Both the position numbers and the translations under genes were made by a program. Positions 57,302 to 64,000 of a stretch of DNA of 64,000 nt are shown here, one piece after another (the first letter of the stretch is position 1; every line of letters begins with the position of its first letter). The notes under the pieces are model-generated. The model was not told the DNA's origin. It was given only the letters and a program-made list of their open reading frames with translations, and did no database searches. The stretch is from Phycicoccus sp. Soil802 (GTDB lineage Bacteria > Actinomycetota > Actinomycetes > Actinomycetales > Dermatophilaceae): the NCBI RefSeq assembly GCF_001429605.1, contig NZ_LMSS01000008.1, positions 62,001-126,000 of the forward strand, given 5' to 3'.

Positions 57302-58284
57302 CCTTCACGTGGCCGCTCATGCTGCTCGCCCTCCTCGCCGTGCCGGTCCTGGTCGTCGCCTACCGGGCCCAGCTGCGCAAGCGCGAGCTCGGGCGGGCCC
57401 GGCTGGCTGCCGAGGGACTCGTCGCCGCCTCGGCTGCGCGCCCGGACCGGTGGCGGCACGTCGCGCCGCTGCTGCTGCTAGCCGCCCTCACGCTCCTGCT
57501 CGTCTCGCTGGCCCGACCTGCGGCCACGGTGGCCGAGCCCCGGCGGGAGGGCACCGTCATCCTGGCCTTCGACGTGTCGACGAGCATGGCCGCCAAGGAC
57601 CTCTCCCCCACCCGGCTCGACGCCGCCAAGGCAGCTGCCCGCGCCTTCGTCGCGAAGCAGCCCTCGACGATCCGGCTGGGGGTCGTGGCGTTCGGCGACT
57701 CGGCGGTCATCTCGCAGCAGCCGACCAACAACCGCGCCGAGGTGCTGGCCGCCATCGAGCGGCTCACCCCCCAGGGCGGCACGGCGCTCGGGCGCGGGAT
57801 CGTGTCGTCGATCAGTGCCATCGCCGGCAAGCCGATCAGCGTCGACGAGACCGGGGAGGACGGCAGCGCAGGGGGCGAGGACCTCGGCTACTACGGGTCC
57901 GCGGCGGTGGTGCTCCTGTCGGACGGCGAGAACACGACCGACCCGGACCCGCTGGTCCTCGCTCAGCTGGCTTCCACTGCTGGCGTGCGGATCTACCCGA
58001 TCGGGCTGGGCAGCCCCCAGGGCACGGTCCTCGAGGTCGACGGCTTCCAGGTCGCGACCCGTCTCGACGAGGCCACCCTCAAGCAGATCGCCGAGACCAC
58101 GGACGGCGCCTACTACGCCGCGAGCGACACGGCCGCCCTCAGCAAGGTCTACACCGACATCGACCTGACCTGGACCGCCCGCACGGAGGAGCGCGAGATC
58201 ACGTCGTGGTTCGCCGCCGCCGCGGCGCTGCTGCTCCTGCTGGGCGCCGGGGTCTCGGTGGTCCGGTCGGGACGGGTGGTGTAG
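57298..58284 (+). CDS. VWA domain membrane protein (BatA-like)
   Basis: A 328-residue protein with N-terminal helices (residues 2-20 and about 57-77), a VWA domain whose MIDAS motif is AFDVSTSMAAKD near residue 90, and a C-terminal helix (WFAAAAALLLLLGAGVSVV). The topology is that of BatA/aerotolerance-type proteins. It precedes a second VWA gene and is probably a membrane subunit acted on by the MoxR ATPase. Confidence 0.88.
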   Translation: MTFTWPLMLLALLAVPVLVVAYRAQLRKRELGRARLAAEGLVAASAARPDRWRHVAPLLLLAALTLLLVSLARPAATVAEPRREGTVILAFDVSTSMAAKDLSPTRLDAAKAAARAFVAKQPSTIRLGVVAFGDSAVISQQPTNNRAEVLAAIERLTPQGGTALGRGIVSSISAIAGKPISVDETGEDGSAGGEDLGYYGSAAVVLLSDGENTTDPDPLVLAQLASTAGVRIYPIGLGSPQGTVLEVDGFQVATRLDEATLKQIAETTDGAYYAASDTAALSKVYTDIDLTWTARTEEREITSWFAAAAALLLLLGAGVSVVRSGRVV

Positions 58285-58286
58285 CC

Positions 58287-59387
58287 GTGTCCTTCGCCCT
58301 CCCCTACGCCCTGCTGGGCCTGCTGGCCATCCCGGTGCTCGTCGCGGCATACCTCTGGCAGCTGCGGCGCCGCCGCCGCAACGCCGTGCGCTTCTCCAAC
58401 GTGGCCCTGATCCGCGCGGTCATCCCCCGCCAGCGGATGTGGCGACGCCACGTGCCACTGGTCCTGGTGCTCGGCAGCCTGGCCCTGCTGGGACTGGCCG
58501 CTGGGCGACCGCAGGTGCGCGCCGAGGTGCCGATCTCGAGCTCGGCCGTGATCCTCGCCGTGGACGTCTCGGGGTCGATGTGCGCCACCGACGTCGACCC
58601 GAACCGACTCGCGGCTGCCCAGGAGGCGGTCCGGCAGTTCATCGACAAGCAGGACGACCGCACCCGGATCGGCCTCGTGGTCTTCTCGGGTTTCGCGCAG
58701 GTCGCCGTGGCACCGACGACGAACAAGGACGACCTGCTGAAGGCGGTGGACGGGCTGACCACGGGGCGGGGGACCACGATCGGCGCGGCGATCCTCAAGT
58801 CGATCGACGCCATCTCCGAGATCAACCCCTCGGTCGCCCCGGCCGACACCGGGGACGGCACCGGCGAGGGCCCTGACTCGCAGTCGCCCACCCCGGGCAC
58901 GCCGACGCCGGCGCCCGAGAAGGCCAAGACGGTGCCCGAGATCGTCGTGCTCCTCACCGACGGCGCCAACACCCGTGGCGTGACCCCGGAGGAGGCGGCG
59001 GTCCAGGCCGCGGCCCGCGGGGTGCGGGTCTTCCCGATCGGCTTCGGCACGACCGAGCCGACCCAGATGGTCTGCACCAGCGACCAGCTCGGGGGTGGGC
59101 TCTTCGACGGCCCGCCCGGCGGCTTCGGTGGCGGGCTCGGGCCCGGCGGCCGCAACTTCCTGGTCGTCGACGAGGCGGCCCTGCAGACGGTGGCCCGGAC
59201 CACCGGCGGCGAGTACTTCAAGGCCAGCGACGCCGACCAGCTCCAGGGAGTGCTCAGCGACCTGCCCAAGCACGTCGACCTGCAGGAGCGCGACGTCGAG
59301 ATCAGCGTGGGCTTCGCCGGAGTGGCGGCGCTGATGCTGCTGCTCGGCCTCTGGCTCGCGGGGCGCTGGTCCGCGCACCCCCAGTGA
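58287..59387 (+). CDS. VWA domain membrane protein (BatA/BatB-like), paralogue of the upstream gene
   Basis: A 366-residue protein with the same layout as its neighbour: helices near residues 5-22 and 55-72, MIDAS AVDVSGSMCATD near residue 93, TNKDDLL and TDGANTRG, and a final helix (GVAALMLLLGLWLAG). It carries an insert of Ser/Pro/Thr/Gly (GDGTGEGPDSQSPTPGTPTP) near residue 190 and a Gly-rich loop (GGLFDGPPGGFGGG). The GTG start is 2 bases after the previous stop. Confidence 0.87.
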   Translation: MSFALPYALLGLLAIPVLVAAYLWQLRRRRRNAVRFSNVALIRAVIPRQRMWRRHVPLVLVLGSLALLGLAAGRPQVRAEVPISSSAVILAVDVSGSMCATDVDPNRLAAAQEAVRQFIDKQDDRTRIGLVVFSGFAQVAVAPTTNKDDLLKAVDGLTTGRGTTIGAAILKSIDAISEINPSVAPADTGDGTGEGPDSQSPTPGTPTPAPEKAKTVPEIVVLLTDGANTRGVTPEEAAVQAAARGVRVFPIGFGTTEPTQMVCTSDQLGGGLFDGPPGGFGGGLGPGGRNFLVVDEAALQTVARTTGGEYFKASDADQLQGVLSDLPKHVDLQERDVEISVGFAGVAALMLLLGLWLAGRWSAHPQ

Positions 59388-59438
59388 CCGGCCGCTCACC
59401 CGGTCGGCTGACGGCTTTCCGTGGACGACGTCAGGTTC

Positions 59439-60267
59439 TCACCGACGGCGCTGGCACCGGCCGCACCAGAACAGGTTCCGTCCGCCGACGATGCGGGTGC
59501 GGATCCGCGAGCCGCAGACCAGGCACGGCTCACCCTGCCGCTTGTAGACGTAGGAGCTGCGCTCCGTGAGGCGGTCCACCTGGCCGACCGCCATGCGCTC
59601 CCTGACCTCCTCGACCTGCTCCTCGACGGTGACGATCTTCCCGGTCGCCACTCCGAGGGGGAGCAGGTCGACGAGGTCGAGCCAGATGGCGTCCCAGGTC
59701 GAGCGCCGGATCTCCCGCCCCGGACGGAACGGGTCGACGCGCTTTTCGGAAGAGCACCTCGCTGCGGTAGACGTTGCCGACCCCCGCGAGCACCGCCTGG
59801 TCCATGAGCAGCTCGGCGATCGTCTTGCTGCTGCGCGAGATCCGGCGCCAGGCCAGGTCCGGATCCGGTTCCGGCCGTAGGGGATCCGGCCCGAGGCGTG
59901 ACGTCACCGCCTCCACCTGTTCGGGCGTGATGACCGCGCACAGGTTGGGACCCCGCAGGTCGGCGACGTGGTCCTCGGTGGCCAGCCGCAACCGCACCTG
60001 GCCCACGACCGGTGCCTCACCGGCATACCGGTGGTGGTCGACGGTGAACGTGCCGATGAGGCCGAGGTGCACGTGCAGCCACGCGTCGCCCTCGAACTCG
60101 ACGAAGAGGTGCTTGCCCCACGAGGTCGCGTGCAGGAAGGTGCGCTCCGAGATCAGCGCCGCCCCGGCGGCGAAGCGGCCCTGGGGGCTCGTCGCCGTGG
60201 GCTGCGTGCCACGGTATGCCGCGTCGAGGTCACGGGCGAGCGCGAACAGGGTGTGGCCTTCGGGCAT
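59439..60267 (-). pseudogene. Frameshifted Fpg/Nei-family DNA glycosylase (endonuclease VIII-like)
   Basis: The N-terminal reading frame begins MPEGHTLFALARDLD with the catalytic Pro2-Glu3 and continues through DQAVLAGVGNVYRSEVLFRK. It then leaves the true frame at an A-run (TTTT at 59743-59746 on the plus strand): removing one base restores RVDPFRPGREI and joins the downstream frame with the zinc finger CLVCGSRIRTRIVGGRN and WCGRCQ. Full length would be about 275 residues, normal for the family. Either a real inactivating frameshift or a homopolymer sequencing error. Divergent from padR. Confidence 0.85.
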
Positions 60268-60298
60268 GAAGCCATCATCACGGATCGAGGACGCTGCC

Positions 60299-60304
60299 TA
60301 CACT
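60299..60304 (+). promoter_or_regulatory. -10 box of leaderless padR
   Basis: TACACT is followed by 7 bases and the ATG at 60312. Confidence 0.65.
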
Positions 60305-60311
60305 GCACCCC

Positions 60312-60956
60312 ATGGCGGCCACCGAGACCCGACTCCTGCTGCTCGGCACCGTCATGCTGTTCGAGCCGGTCAACGGCTACCAGCTGCGTCGGGAGCTGCT
60401 TTCCTGGCAGGTCGAGGACTGGGCCCACGTCAACCCGGGCTCCATCTACTCCGGCCTGGCCACCCTGGCGAAGCAGGGGAACCTCGACCGGCACGACCTG
60501 GTCGACGGCAGCCGCGAGGTGGCGGTCTACACGAGCACCCCGCTCGGCCGGCGCGAGTTCGAGAAGCTCTGGCGCGAGGCGGTGGAGAGGCCCGACCTGT
60601 TGTCGCCGCTCCCCTTCCACACCGGCATGGCACTGATGCCGCTGATGAGCCGGACGGCCGTCCGTGAGGCCCTGCAGACCCGGCTCGCGAACCTCGACGC
60701 CACGACGCGCGACCAGCTGGCGCACGAGGTCCCGGCCGGCGCGGTGCCGCCGCACGTGCTCGCCCTGGCCGACCTCTGGATGGGCATGGGGCAGACCGAG
60801 CGTGAGTGGCTGGTCACCCTGGTCGCCCGGGTGGATCGTGGCGACTTCGGTCTGCGCGGCGAGCCGGCCGACTGGCAGGCGCCGGCCGACGACCCCGGCT
60901 GGCAGATGGCCACCGACCGCCAGCGCTACGTGGAGCTCATCGCCCGCCAGCGATGA
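60312..60956 (+). CDS. PadR family transcriptional regulator
   Basis: A 214-residue regulator. The N-terminal winged helix (about residues 8-80) shows LLGTVMLFEPVNGYQLRREL, INPGSIYSGLATL-type NPGSIYSGLATLAKQGNLDR and a wing VYTSTPLGRREF. The C-terminal helical part (about 90-205) is a Vir_act_alpha_C-like dimer region. The next genes encode a DrrAB-like exporter preceded by two palindromes, the likely operators of this protein; PadR members commonly repress drug exporters. Confidence 0.9.
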   Translation: MAATETRLLLLGTVMLFEPVNGYQLRRELLSWQVEDWAHVNPGSIYSGLATLAKQGNLDRHDLVDGSREVAVYTSTPLGRREFEKLWREAVERPDLLSPLPFHTGMALMPLMSRTAVREALQTRLANLDATTRDQLAHEVPAGAVPPHVLALADLWMGMGQTEREWLVTLVARVDRGDFGLRGEPADWQAPADDPGWQMATDRQRYVELIARQR

Positions 60957-61030
60957 GCGGTCGCCGATGAGTTCTTGTCGGTCCGCCGGTCTACCTTGAC
61001 AGCCATCCGTGGGGGCGGCTTGACGTCTCC

Positions 61031-61048
61031 GTGTTCAATGTTGAACAC
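61031..61048. promoter_or_regulatory. Operator 1 of the drrAB-like exporter
   Basis: A palindrome with perfect 8-bp arms GTGTTCAA and TTGAACAC around TG. TTGACG at 61020-61025 is a possible -35, so the site would cover the spacer and -10 area. Confidence 0.7.
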
Positions 61049-61054
61049 TGGCCC

Positions 61055-61070
61055 TATTCAAGTTTGAATA
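61055..61070. promoter_or_regulatory. Operator 2 of the drrAB-like exporter
   Basis: Perfect 7-bp arms TATTCAA and TTGAATA around GT. It shares the TTCAA-N2-TTGAA core with operator 1; centres are 23 bp apart, about two helical turns, as for two dimers on one DNA face. Confidence 0.7.
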
Positions 61071-61086
61071 CCAACAGGAGCGAGCG

Positions 61087-62103
61087 ATGATCCACGCACG
61101 AGGTCTGGTGCAGACCTTCCAGACGCGCGAGGGCAGGAAGAAGGGCGAGGTGCGCGCCGTCGACGGCGTCGACCTCGACGTGGCGGAGGGTGAGGTCGTC
61201 GGGTTCCTCGGGCCGAACGGCGCGGGCAAGACGACGACGCTGCGCATGCTGACCACCCTGCTGCGGCCCACCGCGGGGACGGCCACCGTGGCCGGCTTCG
61301 ACGTCGTCAAGGAGTCGGAGCAGGTCCGCCGGTCGATCGGTTACGTCTCCCAGAGCGGTGCCACGGGGCAGTTCGCCCGCGCCGGCGACGAGGTCGTCGA
61401 CCACGGGATGCTCTACGGCATGTCTGCCGCCGACGCCCGGCGTCGCGGCCAGGAGCTGTTCGGCCAGCTCGACCTCGAGGGGCTGTGGGGGCGCCAGCCC
61501 AAGACCATGTCGGGTGGCCAGCGCCGCCGCCTCGACATCGTGATGGGGCTGATCCACGAGCCGACTCTGGTCTTCCTGGACGAGCCGACGACGGGGCTCG
61601 ACCCGCAGGCCCGGGCCAACCTGTGGACCCACATCGCCGACCTGCGCAAGCGGCGCGGGGCGACGGTGTTCCTCACCACCCACTACCTCGACGAGGCCGA
61701 CGCCCTGAGCGACCGGATCATCATCATCGACCACGGCAAGATCATTGCGGCCGACACGAGCGACAACCTCAAGGCGCAGGTGTCCGGTGACCTCGTCGAC
61801 CTCGAGGTCGCCGACCCCGACCTCGTCGCCGAGGCGGCCAAGCGGCTCGACTCGATCGCCGAGACCGACAGCGACGGCCGGGACGCCGTGGAGATCGACG
61901 GCAACCACGTCCGTGCCCGGGTGCAGCGCGCCGGCAAGGCGGTGCCCGGGCTCTTGGCCGACCTCCGCGCTGCCGACATCGACCTCGAGTCGATCGAGGT
62001 CCTGCGGCCCACCCTCGACGACGTCTTCCTCACCCTCACCGGCCGCTCGCTGCGCGACGCGGAGTCGTCTGCCCCGGCCGACCCGACCTCGAAGGAGAAG
62101 TGA
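61087..62103 (+). CDS. DrrA-like ABC exporter ATP-binding protein
   Basis: A 338-residue ATPase of the daunorubicin-resistance type. Walker A FLGPNGAGKTTTLRML near residue 42, Q-loop YVSQSGATGQF, signature MSGGQRRRLDIVMGL, Walker B LVFLDEPTTGLDP, H-loop TTHYLDEAD. The C-terminal 100 residues form the DrrA-specific extension (DDVFLTLTGRSLRD). AGGAG lies 6 bases before the ATG. Expression is probably released when PadR leaves the twin operators. Confidence 0.92.
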   Translation: MIHARGLVQTFQTREGRKKGEVRAVDGVDLDVAEGEVVGFLGPNGAGKTTTLRMLTTLLRPTAGTATVAGFDVVKESEQVRRSIGYVSQSGATGQFARAGDEVVDHGMLYGMSAADARRRGQELFGQLDLEGLWGRQPKTMSGGQRRRLDIVMGLIHEPTLVFLDEPTTGLDPQARANLWTHIADLRKRRGATVFLTTHYLDEADALSDRIIIIDHGKIIAADTSDNLKAQVSGDLVDLEVADPDLVAEAAKRLDSIAETDSDGRDAVEIDGNHVRARVQRAGKAVPGLLADLRAADIDLESIEVLRPTLDDVFLTLTGRSLRDAESSAPADPTSKEK

Positions 62104-62104
62104 C

Positions 62105-62860
62105 GTGCAGTTCCTGCGTGAGTCCTTCATCGTCTTCCGCCGCCAGCTGCGGATGAACCTGCGCAACCCCGCCTGGGTGCTGATCGGCCTGATGCAGCCG
62201 ATCCTCTACCTGTTCCTCTTCGGCCCCCTGCTCAAGCCGATGGCCGAGCAGCTCGGCGTCCAGAACACCTGGACCTTCTTCGTCCCCGGCATGCTCGTCC
62301 AGCTCGGCATGTTCGGCGCGTTCTTCGCCGGGTTCGGGCTGATCTCCGAGTGGCGGGACGGCGTCATCGAGGCCGAGCGGGTGACACCGGCCAGCCGCAC
62401 CGCCCTGCTCATGGGGCGCCTGTGGCGCGACCTGCTGCAGCTGCTCGTCCAGGCCCTCGTGCTGGTCGGCCTCGGCTACTGGGTCGGGATGGACGCCCCC
62501 CTGGGTGGGGTCGTCCTCGGGGTGCTGCTCACCCTCCTCGTCGGTGGGGCCTGCGCCGCGGCGTCCAACGCCCTGGCCCTCACCACCAAGAGCGAGGACG
62601 TCATGGCCCCGGTCATCAACGTCGTGATGATGCCGGTGCTGTTGCTGTCGGGCATCCTCCTGCCGATGACCATCGGCCCCGACTGGCTCCAGCGAACCAG
62701 CGACTTCATGCCGTTCCGCTGGATCACAGACGGGGTCCGCGGGTCGTTCCTCGGCGACTTCGGCGCCAACGGCGTGATGTGGGGCAGCGTCTGGGCCGTC
62801 GTGCTGTTCGCCATCGCGCTCTGGTGGGGCACCGCGACGTTCCGCAAGGAGAACGCCTAG
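62105..62860 (+). CDS. DrrB-like ABC-2 exporter permease
   Basis: A 251-residue membrane protein with six helices. The N-terminal amphipathic FIVFRRQLRMNLRNPAWVL and the conserved loop SEWRDGVIEAERVTPASRTA are typical of ABC-2 exporters of the DrrB group. GTG start, 1 base after the drrA-like stop (GACGTG). With the upstream ATPase it should export a hydrophobic drug or lipid-like compound; the substrate is not deducible. Confidence 0.9.
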   Translation: MQFLRESFIVFRRQLRMNLRNPAWVLIGLMQPILYLFLFGPLLKPMAEQLGVQNTWTFFVPGMLVQLGMFGAFFAGFGLISEWRDGVIEAERVTPASRTALLMGRLWRDLLQLLVQALVLVGLGYWVGMDAPLGGVVLGVLLTLLVGGACAAASNALALTTKSEDVMAPVINVVMMPVLLLSGILLPMTIGPDWLQRTSDFMPFRWITDGVRGSFLGDFGANGVMWGSVWAVVLFAIALWWGTATFRKENA

Positions 62861-62887
62861 CTCTCGGGGCCGCGCCTGCCGGCCTGG

Positions 62888-63778
62888 TCAGCTGGCCTTC
62901 TTGGCCGCCTTCTTGGCAGCAGTCTTGGCCGTGGTCTTGGCCGTGGTCTTCTTGGCCGCCGTCTTCTTCGCGGCCGGTTTGGAGTCCGACGTCGACTCGC
63001 CTCGTGATGCCTTGGCCTTGTCGACGGACTTCTTGAGGGCCGCGAGCAGGTCGACGACCTCGCCCGACTCATCCTTGGACTCGGGCGTGAACTGGACCTC
63101 GCCGCCCTCGACCTTGGCCTTGACGAGCGACTGCAGCGCGGCGGCGTAGTCGTCCTCGTAGTCGTCGGGCTGGTAGTCACCGGCAAGCTGCTCGATGAGC
63201 AGGTCGGCCATCGCGAGCTCCTGCTTGGTCGCCTTGGCGTCGTCGTCGAGCGTCGCGAAGTCGGGCTTGCGGATCTCGTCGGGCCACAACATCGTCTGCA
63301 TGAGGATGACCCCCTCGTGGACCCGCAGGACGGCCATCGTCATGCGGGTGCGGATCGAGACCGTCACCACGGCGACGCGGTTCTCCTTCTCGAGCGCGTC
63401 GCGCAGCAGGATGTAGGGCTTGGTCGAGGCCTTGTCGGGTTCGAGGTAGTAGGACTTGTCGTAGAACATCGGGTCGATCTGCTCGGCCGGGACGAACTTC
63501 TCGACCGAGATCTCCTTGCTGCTGCTGGCCGGCAGGTCCTTGAAGTCCTCGTCGGTGAGCACGACCATCTCGCCGTCCTCGGTCTCGTAGCCCTTGGCGA
63601 TGTCGTCGTAGGACACGATCTCGCCGTCGATGCTGCAGATCCGCTGGTACTTGATGCGGCCGCCGTCCTCGCGGTGCACCTGCCGGAACTGCACGTCGTG
63701 GTTCTCGGTGGCGGAGTAGAGGCGGATCGGCACGTTGACCAGGCCGAAGGACACCGCACCCTTCCAGATCGCTCGCAT
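62888..63778 (-). CDS. ku: Non-homologous end joining protein Ku
   Basis: A 296-residue bacterial Ku: MRAIWKGAVSFGLVNVPIRL at the N-terminus, RICSIDGEIVSYDDIAKGYE, and KPYILLRDALE. It rings DNA ends and recruits LigD in repair of double-strand breaks. The C-terminal 35 residues are a Lys/Ala-rich tail (AAKKTAAKKTTAKTTAKTA), as seen in Ku proteins that need it for DNA threading. GGAGAGGA precedes the ATG. It is divergent from the ligase gene at the window edge. Confidence 0.95.
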   Translation of the reverse strand: MRAIWKGAVSFGLVNVPIRLYSATENHDVQFRQVHREDGGRIKYQRICSIDGEIVSYDDIAKGYETEDGEMVVLTDEDFKDLPASSSKEISVEKFVPAEQIDPMFYDKSYYLEPDKASTKPYILLRDALEKENRVAVVTVSIRTRMTMAVLRVHEGVILMQTMLWPDEIRKPDFATLDDDAKATKQELAMADLLIEQLAGDYQPDDYEDDYAAALQSLVKAKVEGGEVQFTPESKDESGEVVDLLAALKKSVDKAKASRGESTSDSKPAAKKTAAKKTTAKTTAKTAAKKAAKKAS

Positions 63779-63882
63779 GTTGGTCGTCCTCTCCATCGGC
63801 CTGCCCGCGGACAGGCCCCCGTCCCTGACGAGACACCTCGGGCCTCGCACGTGGGAACCAGCCTATGCGTCAGGATGGCCCC

Positions 63883-64000
63883 ATGCGCCCCATGCTGGCC
63901 AGTCCCACCACCGTCATCCCCGACGGTGACGAATGGCTGCACGAGGTCAAGTGGGACGGCATGCGCGTGCTTGCCGACGTCCACGACGGGGTGCTGACGC
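63883..64000 (+). CDS. ATP-dependent DNA ligase (LigD/LigC-type), 5' part only
   Basis: Only 39 codons are present; the gene runs off the window. MRPMLASPTTVIPDGDEW is followed by LHEVKWDGMRVLADV, which contains ligase motif I with the adenylated Lys (KWDGMR). This start is that of the ligase domain of LigD-family proteins, with no polymerase or phosphoesterase domain in front. With divergent ku it forms an end-joining pair. The in-frame ATG was read directly from the sequence. Confidence 0.88.
   Translation, partial: MRPMLASPTTVIPDGDEWLHEVKWDGMRVLADVHDGVLT

Noticed and set aside
62888-63000. Lys/Ala tail of Ku as a repeat-expansion artefact
   Set aside because: Such tails are normal for actinobacterial Ku proteins, and the DNA is not an exact tandem repeat.

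Overview
The window is high-GC DNA (about 70% G+C by eye) and reads as chromosomal core sequence of an actinobacterium. It has a rex-hemA-hemC-hemD-hemB operon, a system II cytochrome c maturation operon, BldC, a BldN-type sigma factor with an RsbN-type partner, a tiny bS22 ribosomal protein, a RadA/DisA/MutY cluster, ClpC and Ku/LigD. The mix suggests a Micrococcales lineage, perhaps Intrasporangiaceae, but no 16S is present to confirm it. No rRNA, tRNA, IS element, prophage or CRISPR array was recognised. Genes are tightly packed, often with 4-bp stop/start overlaps. Several genes have an actinobacterial TAnnnT -10 box exactly 6-7 nt before the start codon, as expected for leaderless mRNAs.

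Layout. 0-15 kb: menA; then a minus-strand operon hemL, phosphatase, TlpA-like thioredoxin, ccdA, resB, ccsB, DUF4229; a divergent marR/yceI pair; then the minus-strand rex-hemA-hemC-cobA/hemD-hemB operon, whose promoter carries a Rex box. 15-25 kb: glutaredoxin-like gene, HAD phosphatase, BldN-type sigma factor, RsbN-like DUF5667 protein, acyltransferase, NAD epimerase, bS22, a secreted M36 metallopeptidase and bldC. 25-38 kb: acuC-like deacetylase, TrkA-type RCK protein, two GNATs, proC, proline dehydrogenase, a large secreted propeller/LamG/PKD protein, an ABC exporter, tetR, sugar-phosphate isomerase and ppx. The gene content of 0-38 kb follows the order known from Mycobacterium (ppx, isomerase, proC, bldC-like, bS22, galE2, plsC, serB1, hemA-hemC-hemD-hemB, hemL, ccdA-resB-ccsA, menA), so it is an old conserved block. 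38-54 kb: membrane and Cys-rich hypotheticals, methyltransferase, SRPBCC protein, radA-disA-mutY, MFS protein, argA, LCP protein, LVIVD-repeat protein, DUF305 lipoprotein, clpC, a conserved hypothetical and a phenylacetate-CoA ligase. 54-64 kb: S1C protease, moxR-DUF58-VWA-VWA cluster, a frameshifted nei gene, padR with a drrAB-like exporter behind twin operators, ku, and the start of a ligD-type ligase at the window edge.

How they work together: haem synthesis, cytochrome c maturation and menaquinone synthesis form a respiratory block that redox-sensing Rex can tune. RadA/DisA/MutY, Nei and Ku/LigD form a DNA-repair theme.

The most unusual signals are not genes. (1) The octamer GTATGCCG (either strand) occurs at least 37 times, roughly 15-fold above a composition-based expectation, usually forcing rare TAT or GCA codons; one inverted pair forms the terminator between the DUF305 gene and clpC. 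(2) Intergenic hairpins at 35.2, 40.3 and 45.4 kb share arm sequence. (3) Two matches to the CGTAAC-N16-CGTT promoter class of BldN-type sigma factors flank the BldN-like gene.
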